Made by a program: the position numbers and the translations under genes. A DNA stretch of 37,576 nt from an uncultured Clostridia bacterium (GTDB lineage: Bacteria; Bacillota; Clostridia; Christensenellales; CAG-138): NCBI GenBank assembly GCA_905235205.1, contig CAJOKM010000025.1, forward strand, positions 1 through 37,576. Direction: 5' to 3'. This document shows, one piece after another, positions 24,464-32,060 of this stretch (position 1 is its first letter; each line of letters opens with the position of its first letter). Below the pieces are notes generated by a model. That model was not told the DNA's origin and did no database searches. It saw only the letters and a program-made list of their open reading frames with translations.

Positions 24464-26215
24464 TTAGGGCAATACCAGGTCGAACTCGGCAATCACCTGT
24501 TTTTCATAAACCACATTACGAATATCTGAGAACGTATTAAAGTATCTTACATAATCATATTCGGGATGCTTCGGATCAAGTTTCTCAGGAGGCAATTCAT
24601 CTTGCACCCAGTCATCTAAGGCAGGTTCGCCGTTCACTGAAGCAACCCTTTCCAAACTAAGCCGTAGCTTGTACCCTTCCTTACGAACGGCGTCATAATC
24701 CGTTGGGAATATCGGCAGAATCCCCGAAAATGCCATGTCGCCGGTTGCAGACAGGAACGTATCCGGTTTCAGGATCCTGTCCTCGCCCTCATCGTTCTCC
24801 GGAACACACGCAACCGACAGACCGTTAATCAGGCTCTTCGTATAATCGTCTGTCCATCCTTCCGGTGCAGACTTCACCGCATACTGAATCAGGATTCCCG
24901 TGCGCTGGTACTTTATCGTTTCTTCCAGAACAACGCCGTCCAGAGAAATGCGCTGATTGTAGCGTCTGCCGTTTTTTTCCGGGATCACCGTCATCACGAC
25001 CTCCCCGGAAAGCGGGATTTCAGCCACTGCCTGTTTTGCAGCAGGCTTGCCTGCCGAAGCGTCAAACTCAAAGGTGTACCAGATAACCCCCAGCAATCCG
25101 CCGTCAGTGTAACTGCCACCTTTGCCGATCTCATCCACCTTGGCGTCGCGAACGGCGATCTCCATTGTGAACTGAACCTTTCCCTCGTCCGGGAATGGAC
25201 TATCTGTTTTGTCGGCGTAGTACTCGTCTATTTCCGCGTATGCTCCGTTTTGATTGAAATCGTATGTCTCCCACTGGGCTTGCAGCGTGAAACCATCGCT
25301 TGTGATGGATTTCTGAATGACTCCCGTCCTGAATCCGGGCAGTTTGACCGTACGGTCCAAACCATCAACGGTAAAGAATCCTTCGTCACATGAAACCGCG
25401 ATGCACTGGTCATCTCCCACATAAACGGGCCAACCGCTCGTTGTGTTCCAGTTCCAATTCGGTCCTTCGTCATAAGTGGCAACATTTAAACCATGATCCG
25501 TGTTCAGCCGGATCTTAATTGACCACTGCGCTCCGTCAACAAGGACCTCTTCAACCTCGGGAACGATCTCGCGGATCCAACTCCAGTCCTCTTCCGAATA
25601 AGCCGACTGACCCATCTTTTCCCGGTAGTTATCAATTCCCTTTGCATCTTTAATGTTCGAAAGGATTACATACCCCGCGTCTCTCAGAACCTGACAATAC
25701 GCTTCATAATTATTCTTTTTCTTTGCTTCCGCCAGTTTTTTATACTCCTCCGGCAGATGTCTCTTGACGAAGTTCATAGCGCTGCCCATCTTTACAATCT
25801 TCAGATCCGGTACCATTTCAATGGTATAACCGACAGTTTCCGGATTTGCCTCTTCGATTGCTTCCTCAATGTCCGGGATCACGATCCCAGCTTCTTCGCG
25901 TTCTTCCCTTGTCATATAAATATATCGTTTGAAATCCCGTCCTTCATAGACCACAGGTGTCGGGGACGGCGTTGCTTCGGGCTCCTTTTCCTTTTTTATA
26001 AGCGTGATAACGGAGCTGAACACCTTGGGCAACGGCACGACGTCCATCTCCGCCGCGACTGCGGTGCCGATCGTGAGAACCAGCACGGCTGCAGCAATCA
26101 GAATGGCGATCGTCTTTTTCTTGACAGGGAACCGAACGACTTTTCGATCGTCCGCTTCTACAGCGACTTCGCTTTGCAGCGTCCGCACCATGCGCTGCTT
26201 GAACTGTGATATCAT
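24464..26215 (-). CDS. Membrane-anchored partner (probable anti-sigma factor) of the ECF sigma gene
   Basis: A 583-residue type II membrane protein. A short cytosolic N-terminus (about 1-32, MISQFKQRMVRTLQSEVAVE) is followed by one transmembrane helix (about 33-55) and a large extracytoplasmic part of ~525 residues. That part holds several beta-rich segments with no family I recognise. A gene immediately after an ECF sigma gene, with a single TM and a short cytosolic segment, is typically the anti-sigma factor; this is inference, as no zinc-binding HxxxCxxC motif is present. Only eight bases separate it from the sigma stop and there is no Shine-Dalgarno, so translation probably relies on coupling. 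Codon use is less GC-biased than in neighbouring housekeeping genes. Confidence 0.72.
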   Translation of the reverse strand: MISQFKQRMVRTLQSEVAVEADDRKVVRFPVKKKTIAILIAAAVLVLTIGTAVAAEMDVVPLPKVFSSVITLIKKEKEPEATPSPTPVVYEGRDFKRYIYMTREEREEAGIVIPDIEEAIEEANPETVGYTIEMVPDLKIVKMGSAMNFVKRHLPEEYKKLAEAKKKNNYEAYCQVLRDAGYVILSNIKDAKGIDNYREKMGQSAYSEEDWSWIREIVPEVEEVLVDGAQWSIKIRLNTDHGLNVATYDEGPNWNWNTTSGWPVYVGDDQCIAVSCDEGFFTVDGLDRTVKLPGFRTGVIQKSITSDGFTLQAQWETYDFNQNGAYAEIDEYYADKTDSPFPDEGKVQFTMEIAVRDAKVDEIGKGGSYTDGGLLGVIWYTFEFDASAGKPAAKQAVAEIPLSGEVVMTVIPEKNGRRYNQRISLDGVVLEETIKYQRTGILIQYAVKSAPEGWTDDYTKSLINGLSVACVPENDEGEDRILKPDTFLSATGDMAFSGILPIFPTDYDAVRKEGYKLRLSLERVASVNGEPALDDWVQDELPPEKLDPKHPEYDYVRYFNTFSDIRNVVYEKQVIAEFDLVLP

Positions 26216-26223
26216 TATATGCT

Positions 26224-26730
26224 TTATATAATGTGTTCATTGTTCTCTCCTTCCAGCATCGTTCTGAGTTTCTGCCGCGCTCTCGTCAGCCGTGAACGGG
26301 TCGTGCCTTCCCGCTCGCCTAAGATCTTTGCGATCTCGGCGGTGGAATACGCCTCGTAGTAATAGAGATACACGGCATCGCGATCCTTCTCGGGCAGCGT
26401 GCGGACGGTTTCCAGCAGTTCAAAGCTCTCCTCCGAATATGCCGCGGTAATCTCTTCGTTGAGTTCTACGTTCGTGAAACGACGCGACTTGCGCGATTCG
26501 TCGATGCAGATGCGAATCGCGGTACGGATCAGCCACGCTTTCTCATGCTCGCGGGACGCAAAGGTCGGCTGCTTTCTGATCAGCCGTTCGAACGTGCTCT
26601 GCACAACGTCCTCCGCCGCCGCGATACTGTTTACCCTGTTCAGGGCGATGCGCATCAGCATGTCGGAATACACTTCGACGATGCGAACAATCTCGCGCTC
26701 CTTGTTTATACTCTTACCTGACTGTTCCAT
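26224..26730 (-). CDS. ECF-type RNA polymerase sigma factor
   Basis: A 168-residue group IV sigma factor. Region 2 (about 15-85) has MRIALNRVNSIAAAEDVVQSTFERLIRKQP and HEKAWLIRTAIRICIDESRK. Region 4 (about 108-160) has LPEKDRDAVYLYYYEAYSTAEIAKIL and REGTTRSRLTRARQKLRTML, a helix-turn-helix for the -35 element. It lacks a C-terminal extension. AAAGGAG precedes the ATG at 26730. The upstream 13-base palindrome at 26770-26782 is a possible self-control site. It is most likely held inactive by the downstream membrane protein and released by an envelope signal. Confidence 0.92.
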   Translation of the reverse strand: MEQSGKSINKEREIVRIVEVYSDMLMRIALNRVNSIAAAEDVVQSTFERLIRKQPTFASREHEKAWLIRTAIRICIDESRKSRRFTNVELNEEITAAYSEESFELLETVRTLPEKDRDAVYLYYYEAYSTAEIAKILGEREGTTRSRLTRARQKLRTMLEGENNEHII

Positions 26731-26769
26731 TGAAAACTCCTTTCACCATGAATACGGTCGAAGGATGCA

Positions 26770-26782
26770 TTTTGCTGCAAAA
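26770..26782. promoter_or_regulatory. Small palindrome upstream of the ECF sigma gene
   Basis: TTTTGC-T-GCAAAA, 40 bases before the sigma ATG. Possible regulatory site or part of an ECF promoter; no clear sigma-A promoter was found in this gap. Confidence 0.3.
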
Positions 26783-26786
26783 CAAT

Positions 26787-26817
26787 GAAAAAATACCGAG
26801 GGAGTGGGCTCCCTCGG
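26787..26817 (-). terminator. Terminator of rsmD-coaD-coiled-coil operon
   Basis: On the minus strand CCGAGGGAG (26817-26809), four-base loop, CTCCCTCGG (26804-26796), then TATTTTTT to 26787. Nineteen bases after the stop at 26836. Confidence 0.92.
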
Positions 26818-26835
26818 CGGATTTTCGGGATAAGG

Positions 26836-27705
26836 TTATTCTTCGTCGTCCTCGTCTTCATCATCGGTGAAGGAGAACAGCCCGTGCTTTTTCTTTTTCG
26901 GCTTCTCTTCTTCCTCGTAATCGTCGAGCTCCTGCTCGTCGTCCTCGACTTCCTCGATGCCGAGCATCCGTGCAAAGAACCCCTTCTTGCGCTGTTTGGG
27001 CTCCTCGGTCTCTTCCTCTTCCTCAATCGCGACGGGACGCGCCGGCTGCTTTGCCTGGATCGCGGGTTCCTCCCTGCGGCGCTGCGCAGGCGCGGGATTC
27101 TCAAGCTTGTAGGAGATCGGCGCGGGATCCGATTCCGGAATACGGAGTTCCTGCGCGACAGGAATCTGACGAACGTCCAGCTCCTCACGGTTGCCGTTGA
27201 TCATCTTCATATAATCGTTCAGATACCGCTGCACGTCGGCAAGAATATCGTCCGCGTATGCGCGCGCGCCGTTGCAGATGGAATCGGCGTTCTCCTCCGC
27301 CGCGCGCTGCAGATCATCCGCGCGCTTCAGCGCAGCCTGATAAACCGAGCTCTCGGAAACGAGACCCTCATATTCCGCGACCGCCTGACGGTACACGTTC
27401 TCCGCGGCTTCCTGCGCCTGCTCGTGCAGCTCATTCGCTTCCTTCTGCGCGTCCGCCACGATCTGATCCGCCTGTTCGTTCGCGTCGCGAAGCGTGTTGT
27501 CCTTTTCGGCAATGATGCCGCTCGCTCTGCGGATATCCTCCGGAATCGTCGCCTTGAGATCGTCGAGCAGGAGCAGCAGCTCCTCCGCGTCGATGATACG
27601 CCGATTGCCTGCGTTGCTGAATTTGGGTTTCGGACTCTCCGAAACAAGCTGTTCGATCTTCGAGAGGATGCTGAAGATCTTCATTGTCTGTACGCCGTTG
27701 TTCAT
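26836..27705 (-). CDS. Acidic coiled-coil protein, DivIVA/ATP-synthase-b-like, function unknown
   Basis: A 289-residue soluble protein. Residues 1-50 contain KIFSILSKIEQLVSES, and IIDAEELLLLLDDLKATIP near 37-55. A long Ala/Glu/Gln/Lys-rich coiled coil follows (about 56-165, DQIVADAQKEANELHEQAQEAAE). Then come a Pro/Glu/Arg-rich linker and a very acidic, Lys-interrupted tail (ending DDEDEDDEE). The layout recalls DivIVA-like or F0F1-b-like proteins seen next to coaD in Clostridia. RKKGFFARMLG near 243 could be an amphipathic membrane-binding helix. The ATG forms ATGA with the coaD stop. A role in envelope or division scaffolding is only a guess. Confidence 0.8.
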   Translation of the reverse strand: MNNGVQTMKIFSILSKIEQLVSESPKPKFSNAGNRRIIDAEELLLLLDDLKATIPEDIRRASGIIAEKDNTLRDANEQADQIVADAQKEANELHEQAQEAAENVYRQAVAEYEGLVSESSVYQAALKRADDLQRAAEENADSICNGARAYADDILADVQRYLNDYMKMINGNREELDVRQIPVAQELRIPESDPAPISYKLENPAPAQRRREEPAIQAKQPARPVAIEEEEETEEPKQRKKGFFARMLGIEEVEDDEQELDDYEEEEKPKKKKHGLFSFTDDEDEDDEE

Positions 27706-28193
27706 TCTTGCCTTGCCAACCTTTCCCGTAAATATTGATAATTGCAGGACGGAACCAGCCCCTCGATGGAACCGCCCAATTCTCCGATTTCACGCACATT
27801 TGAACTCGACAGGAACGAATGCGCCGGATTTGCCATAAAATACACCGTACGAATCTCCGGCTCCAAATGCCGGTTCACGGCGTCGATCTGAAACTCGTAC
27901 TCAAAGTCCGTGATCGCGCGCAGTCCGCGGATGATGTATTGCGCGCCGACCTGCTCCGCATATGTCACAAGCAGACCCGAGAACGATCCGGATCGGGCGT
28001 TCGAAAGCCCTTCCGACTCGATGACGCGATCGATCATGCTCACACGGTCCTCGACCGTAAAGATCGGTGACTTTGCGCTGTTGTTCAGCACCGCGACGTA
28101 CACGACGTCAAACAGCTTCGCTGCGCTTTTCAGAACATCCAGGTGTCCGACCGTAAACGGATCGAAACTGCCCGGATATACGCCGATCTTCAT
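27702..28193 (-). CDS. coaD: Phosphopantetheine adenylyltransferase
   Basis: Adenylates 4'-phosphopantetheine to dephospho-CoA, the penultimate step of coenzyme A synthesis. The 163-residue protein starts MKIGVYPGSFDPFTVGHLDVL, with the nucleotidyltransferase (T/H)xGH motif at 14-17. It contains QYIIRGLRAITDFEYEFQ near 85-102 and the ISSTxVRE-like FLSSSNVREIGE near 128-139. The ATG (28193-28191) forms ATGA with the rsmD stop; an 11-residue longer start at 28226 lies within rsmD and is not needed. rsmD-coaD is a classic bacterial pair. Confidence 0.96.
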   Translation of the reverse strand: MKIGVYPGSFDPFTVGHLDVLKSAAKLFDVVYVAVLNNSAKSPIFTVEDRVSMIDRVIESEGLSNARSGSFSGLLVTYAEQVGAQYIIRGLRAITDFEYEFQIDAVNRHLEPEIRTVYFMANPAHSFLSSSNVREIGELGGSIEGLVPSCNYQYLRERLARQE

Positions 28194-28750
28194 GCCTCGT
28201 CCTCCTCGATGAGCGAATATGCGCACTTACCGAACCGCTTGGTTTTCAAAACGCGATACACGCCCGCGATCTGCTGCGGCACACTGTCCGCCGCATGCTC
28301 CAATACAACCAGACCGCCGCGCTTGATGAGTCGTTTCTGAAACAGCAGCCGTACCGCGTCTTCGGAAATCCCGTCCCGATACGGCGGATCTAAAAACGCG
28401 AGATCGAACGGCGCGTGTTCCGCGGCAAGCGTTTCAATCGCGGATGCATAATCGAGATTCCACACGGTCACGATATCCGAAAACCCGAGCGATTCCGCGT
28501 TTCGCCTGATAATCGAAACACATGCAGGATTGCGGTCGTTGAACACCACGCGCTTTGCGCCGCGCGACGCTGCTTCCAGTCCGAGCCCTCCGCTTCCCGC
28601 AAACAGGTCCAGCACTTCCGCATACGGAATCCGGAACTGCAAAGACCCGAATACCGCCTCTTTCACACGGTCGAGCGTCGGTCGGGTTTCCAAGCCTTCG
28701 AGCGTTTCAAGCTTTCTTCCGCGGGCTGTTCCCGCAATGATTCTGACCAT
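28190..28750 (-). CDS. rsmD: 16S rRNA (guanine966-N2)-methyltransferase
   Basis: SAM-dependent methyltransferase for G966 of 16S rRNA. The 186-residue protein begins MVRIIAGTARGRKLETLEG, followed by RPTLDRVKEAVFGSLQ, the SAM loop VLDLFAGSGGLGLEAASRGA near 46-65, and the catalytic DPPY in FDLAFLDPPYRDG near 115-127. Length and order are normal. A weak AGGGG site precedes the ATG. First gene of the rsmD-coaD-coiled-coil operon. Confidence 0.95.
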   Translation of the reverse strand: MVRIIAGTARGRKLETLEGLETRPTLDRVKEAVFGSLQFRIPYAEVLDLFAGSGGLGLEAASRGAKRVVFNDRNPACVSIIRRNAESLGFSDIVTVWNLDYASAIETLAAEHAPFDLAFLDPPYRDGISEDAVRLLFQKRLIKRGGLVVLEHAADSVPQQIAGVYRVLKTKRFGKCAYSLIEEDEA

Positions 28751-28781
28751 AGAAACCCCTATATCTTGTATTGTCTATCCC

Positions 28782-28810
28782 ATTTTAGCACCAAGGTATA
28801 GAAAAAGCAA
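28782..28810 (-). promoter_or_regulatory. Promoter of rsmD-coaD
   Basis: On the minus strand TTGCTT (28810-28805), 17-bp spacer, TAAAAT (28787-28782), 32 bases before the rsmD ATG. Confidence 0.65.
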
Positions 28811-28878
28811 GTGTTTTTGAATAATTTGTTAACATTCTTTCGATATATTATGAACCGGCGCGTTTGAACGGAAAAGAA

Positions 28879-28907
28879 TTGACTTTTCGCATGGTTTCCT
28901 GTAGAAT
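28879..28907 (+). promoter_or_regulatory. Promoter of alr
   Basis: TTGACT (28879-28884), 17-bp spacer, TAGAAT (28902-28907), with GGGGAGGTG before the ATG at 28937. Confidence 0.72.
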
Positions 28908-28936
28908 CGACTACGGTAAAAAGGGGAGGTGCGAGT

Positions 28937-30052
28937 ATGCTTCGCAGTACCTACGCGGTCATTCATCTGCCCGCGCTTTTGAAGAACATTCGCCGCGCAA
29001 AGCGGAATCTGAAACCGGAAACCAAGTTTCTCGCCGTCATCAAGGCGAACGCGTACGGACACGGCATCGTGGAGGTCGGACGCTATCTCGAACGCACCGA
29101 CGCCGTCGACATGCTTGCCGTCGCCATTCCCGAGGAGGGCGTGCAGCTGCGCGAAGGCAGCGTCAAGCTGCCGATTCTGATCCTCGGCGTGACCGACGCG
29201 GCGCACAACGCGCTGGTCGTGTCGAACGATCTGACCGCCGCCGTCTTTACGCCCGAACAGGTCTATGCCCTCGAGGTCTGCGCAAAAAGCATCGGCCGCG
29301 ACGCGCTTGTGCATCTGAAGCTCGATACCGGCATGCGCCGCATCGGCGTGCTGGACAACGCACAGCTTGACGCGGTGCTTGACGCGTTTGACGCGTGCCC
29401 GCATGTCCGGATGACCGGCGTGTTCACGCATTTCGCGAAGTCCGAATCCGACCCCGCCTTCACACGGCTGCAGGCGCAGCGGTTTGAAGCGTTCGTCGCG
29501 CGAATCCGCGCGCGCGGATTCCGCCCGGTTGTGCACGCGTGCAACAGCGCCGGAACCCTGGATTATCCCGAGTATCAGTACGACATGGTGCGCTTCGGCA
29601 TCGCGCTGTACGGCTGTCATCCCGACCCGCGGCGCACGGAGTGCAGCGGACTTACCCCCGTCATGTCGCTTTACACGCACATCAGCAATCTGAAAACGCT
29701 TCCGGCGGGCGAGGGCGTCAGCTACGGGCTGCGCTATGTGACCTCGCATCCGACGCGCATCGCGACCCTGCCCATCGGCTACGGCGACGGCTATAAACGC
29801 TGTCTGACCGGAAAGGCGGATGTGCTTGTGGGAGGCGTTCGCTGTCCGCAGATCGGCACGATCTGTATGGATCAAATGATGGTCGACGTAACCGACGTGC
29901 CGGACGTCGCAGTCGGCGACGAGGTCGTTCTGATCGGACGGCAGGGCAGAGAACAGATTACCGCGGACGAGCTCGCCGCGCTTGCCGATACGATCTCCTA
30001 CGAGATTTTGCTGTCGGTCAGCTTTCGCGTGCCGCGTCTGTACGAAGAATGA
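28937..30052 (+). CDS. alr: Alanine racemase
   Basis: PLP-dependent racemase that supplies D-alanine for peptidoglycan. The 371-residue protein has the PLP lysine K36 in AVIKANAYGHG, HLKLDTGMRRIG near 130-141, VHACNSAGTLDY near 198-209, MVRFGIALYGCHP near 215-227, and the second catalytic tyrosine in GEGVSYGLRY near 261-270. The C-terminal beta domain has IGTICMDQMMVDVTD. GGGGAGGTG precedes the ATG. The gene is monocistronic between its own promoter and terminator. Confidence 0.97.
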   Translation: MLRSTYAVIHLPALLKNIRRAKRNLKPETKFLAVIKANAYGHGIVEVGRYLERTDAVDMLAVAIPEEGVQLREGSVKLPILILGVTDAAHNALVVSNDLTAAVFTPEQVYALEVCAKSIGRDALVHLKLDTGMRRIGVLDNAQLDAVLDAFDACPHVRMTGVFTHFAKSESDPAFTRLQAQRFEAFVARIRARGFRPVVHACNSAGTLDYPEYQYDMVRFGIALYGCHPDPRRTECSGLTPVMSLYTHISNLKTLPAGEGVSYGLRYVTSHPTRIATLPIGYGDGYKRCLTGKADVLVGGVRCPQIGTICMDQMMVDVTDVPDVAVGDEVVLIGRQGREQITADELAALADTISYEILLSVSFRVPRLYEE

Positions 30053-30062
30053 CCGGATGTGT

Positions 30063-30091
30063 AAGCCGTTCCTGCCCGGAGCGGCTTTTTT
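30063..30091 (+). terminator. Terminator of alr
   Basis: AAGCCG (30063-30068) and CGGCTT (30082-30087), extended internally by TCC/GGA, followed by T to 30091. It directly abuts the -35 of the next gene. Confidence 0.8.
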
Positions 30092-30092
30092 C

Positions 30093-30122
30093 TTGACGAA
30101 ACTTAGGGAACGTCTGTATAAT
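30093..30122 (+). promoter_or_regulatory. Promoter of the YibE/F gene (leaderless type)
   Basis: TTGACG (30093-30098), 18-bp spacer, perfect TATAAT (30117-30122). The ATG at 30130 is seven bases beyond the -10, so the transcript should start at about the start codon. Confidence 0.7.
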
Positions 30123-30129
30123 AAAGGAT

Positions 30130-31500
30130 ATGAAAGAACGGATTCAACGGTTCATTGCATGGTGTAAAAAGCCGAAGATATGGGGATCTGCGATCGTGCT
30201 TGCGGTCGTGATCGCCGTATGTGTCGTACTTGCTTTGTTCGTGAGAAAACCCGTCGCCAAATACAACGCCGATTACAACGACGCGGCGCAGGTCTATTTT
30301 ACACATCTTGCCTCCGCCGCCGACAGCAACCGCATGCTGTTTGAATCGGGGGAGCTTTTGGACGGATACGCCGATGACAGCGTCTCCATGAAGTATTATT
30401 CCTACGCATACGCAACGGTGCTCGACGTGCTGGAAGACAACTCGCATACCGACCCTGAGACCGAAAACGTGCACGTCGGTTCGCAGGAACTTCTGGTCGA
30501 GATCCGGACCGGCGAGCACAAGGGCCGGCAGGTCCGGCTGACAAACTACATGAGCAAGCTGTTCGACAAGCACGCGAACAAAGGCACGTCGCTGCTCGTT
30601 TTTATCCTGACCGACCGCACGCAGCTCGATGAAAACGGCGAGTCCGTTCTGTCGGTCTCCGTGATGAACTATAACCGCCAGTGGCTGCTTTTGGGACTGG
30701 TTGCAATCTTCCTGCTCGTGACCGCGCTGGTCGGCGGCAAAGTCGGCATGCGCTCGATTCTCGGACTCGGGCTGACGCTCGCCTGCATTTTCTTCGTTCT
30801 GGTTCCGGCGCTGCTGCGCGGATTCTATGCCGTACCGTTCACCCTGCTTTTGTGCGTGCTCGTGACCGTCGTCTGCTTTGTTCTGCTGGACGGACTGAGC
30901 CGCAAAACGTTCGCCGCGATCCTCGGAACGATCGCGGGCTTTTCCGTCGCCTGCCTGTTTGCCACCGTTGCGAGCAGGCTTGCGCATCTGGACGGACTGG
31001 AGTACAACGTCGCGGAAACCGATACGCTCGTTCAGGCAAAGTTCCAGGGCACGCTGATCAACATCCGCGGTCTGTTCGTGTCCGGCATTGTGATCTCCGC
31101 GCTCGGCGCGGTCATGGACGTCGCGATGAGCATCTCCTCCTCCGTCAACGAACTGAAGGTCGTCAATCCCGATCTGCATTTTTCGGACCTGCTCCGCTCC
31201 GGCATGCGCATCGGACGGGACGCGATCGGCACAATGACGAATACGCTGATCCTTGCGTTCACCGGCGGTGCGCTCGTGGATCTGATCCTCATCAGATACT
31301 TCAACTGGGATGCAAAGGTGATCCTCTCCGGCGACTATATCACGCATGAAGTCATAACAGGCATTGCGGGAAGCATCGGGCTGATCCTTGCCGTGCCGCT
31401 GACCGCCGTGATCGCTTCTGCGCTATGCAGCCGGGTGCGCCCGTCTGAATCGAACCGGAAACCGGTTCAAAACAAGCCCGCCGGTCAAAAGCAGAAATAA
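30130..31500 (+). CDS. YibE/F-family integral membrane protein
   Basis: A 456-residue membrane protein. An N-terminal anchor (about 18-40) precedes an extracytoplasmic domain (about 45-180, with VLDVLEDNSHTD and GEHKGRQVRLTNYMS). About seven transmembrane helices follow to residue 440, and then a basic Pro/Lys/Gln tail. KVGMRSILGLGLTLACIFFVLVPALLRG and GAVMDVAMSISSSVNELK are typical of YibE/F proteins of Firmicutes. The function is unknown; transport or efflux has been suggested for relatives. AAAGGAT is only two bases from the ATG, too close for a normal Shine-Dalgarno, consistent with a leaderless mRNA. The 3' end overlaps the converging gene by 78 bases. Confidence 0.9.
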   Translation: MKERIQRFIAWCKKPKIWGSAIVLAVVIAVCVVLALFVRKPVAKYNADYNDAAQVYFTHLASAADSNRMLFESGELLDGYADDSVSMKYYSYAYATVLDVLEDNSHTDPETENVHVGSQELLVEIRTGEHKGRQVRLTNYMSKLFDKHANKGTSLLVFILTDRTQLDENGESVLSVSVMNYNRQWLLLGLVAIFLLVTALVGGKVGMRSILGLGLTLACIFFVLVPALLRGFYAVPFTLLLCVLVTVVCFVLLDGLSRKTFAAILGTIAGFSVACLFATVASRLAHLDGLEYNVAETDTLVQAKFQGTLINIRGLFVSGIVISALGAVMDVAMSISSSVNELKVVNPDLHFSDLLRSGMRIGRDAIGTMTNTLILAFTGGALVDLILIRYFNWDAKVILSGDYITHEVITGIAGSIGLILAVPLTAVIASALCSRVRPSESNRKPVQNKPAGQKQK

Positions 31501-31998
31501 TCCTGCCGCCTGTGCGGTGAGCGAGTCGCCGTCGCCGAGCTCCAGCACGGCGCTTTGAAACAGCATATAATCCCCGACTGCACGGAAAAACAGCATGACG
31601 AAAGGCGCTGCGGCGATCGCGAGCGCCTTTGCGTTTCGATCGCGGCAATAGAACACCGACAGCAGCACCGTCGGAACGGCCGTGAACAGTCCCGGTTCCG
31701 CAAACAGCGGGAACGTATCGGCAAGCTTCCATCCGACCAGTCCGCCGACCGCCGCCGCAAGCAGCGCGCCGATCGGACGATCGGTTGCGCAAAAGAGCGC
31801 CGTCAGCAGAAACCACGCGCACGGCGCGGCGTACGCGCGCACGCTCGGCGCACGCAGCTGCGGCACAAAGCACAGTCCGAACAGGATCGGAATCGAACAC
31901 AGCGCACACCGTTTCTCCGTTTTGGACAGAATCGGGTCGAACCAGCCTCCGATCAGCAGCAGTTCAAGCACCAAAAGCAATATCTTTGCAGTCCACAT
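31423..31998 (-). CDS. Small integral membrane protein, unknown
   Basis: A 191-residue hydrophobic protein with about six transmembrane segments (near 4-20, 32-48, 58-70, 77-92, 101-116 and 160-176), Cys-rich for its size. I do not recognise the family. Codon use (GC-rich third positions, CTG and GCG codons) and a clean hydrophobic pattern argue for a real gene, although no Shine-Dalgarno sequence is apparent. The ATG follows a terminator-like hairpin and T run directly, so expression may depend on read-through from the upstream mocA-guaD gene. It ends inside the 3' end of the convergent YibE/F gene. Confidence 0.62.
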   Translation of the reverse strand: MWTAKILLLVLELLLIGGWFDPILSKTEKRCALCSIPILFGLCFVPQLRAPSVRAYAAPCAWFLLTALFCATDRPIGALLAAAVGGLVGWKLADTFPLFAEPGLFTAVPTVLLSVFYCRDRNAKALAIAAAPFVMLFFRAVGDYMLFQSAVLELGDGDSLTAQAAGLFLLLTGGLVLNRFPVRFRRAHPAA

Positions 31999-32038
31999 AA
32001 AAAATCACATCCCGCTTTTTTGAAGTTAGGATGTGATT
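31999..32038 (-). terminator. Terminator-like hairpin between mocA-guaD and the small membrane protein
   Basis: On the minus strand AATCACATCC (32038-32029) pairs perfectly with GGATGTGATT (32012-32003) across a 16-base loop, and TTTT continues to 31999. The T run ends directly at the ATG (31998-31996) of the next gene. Confidence 0.78.
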
Positions 32039-32060
32039 CCCGTTTTGATTTGATACCGCC

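Noticed and set aside
31352..31909. A 185-codon minus-strand frame overlapping the small membrane protein in another phase
   Set aside because: Its composition (Arg/Ala/Cys-rich, no hydrophobic pattern) is that of an out-of-frame shadow; the 31423-31998 frame shows coherent transmembrane segments and normal codon use.
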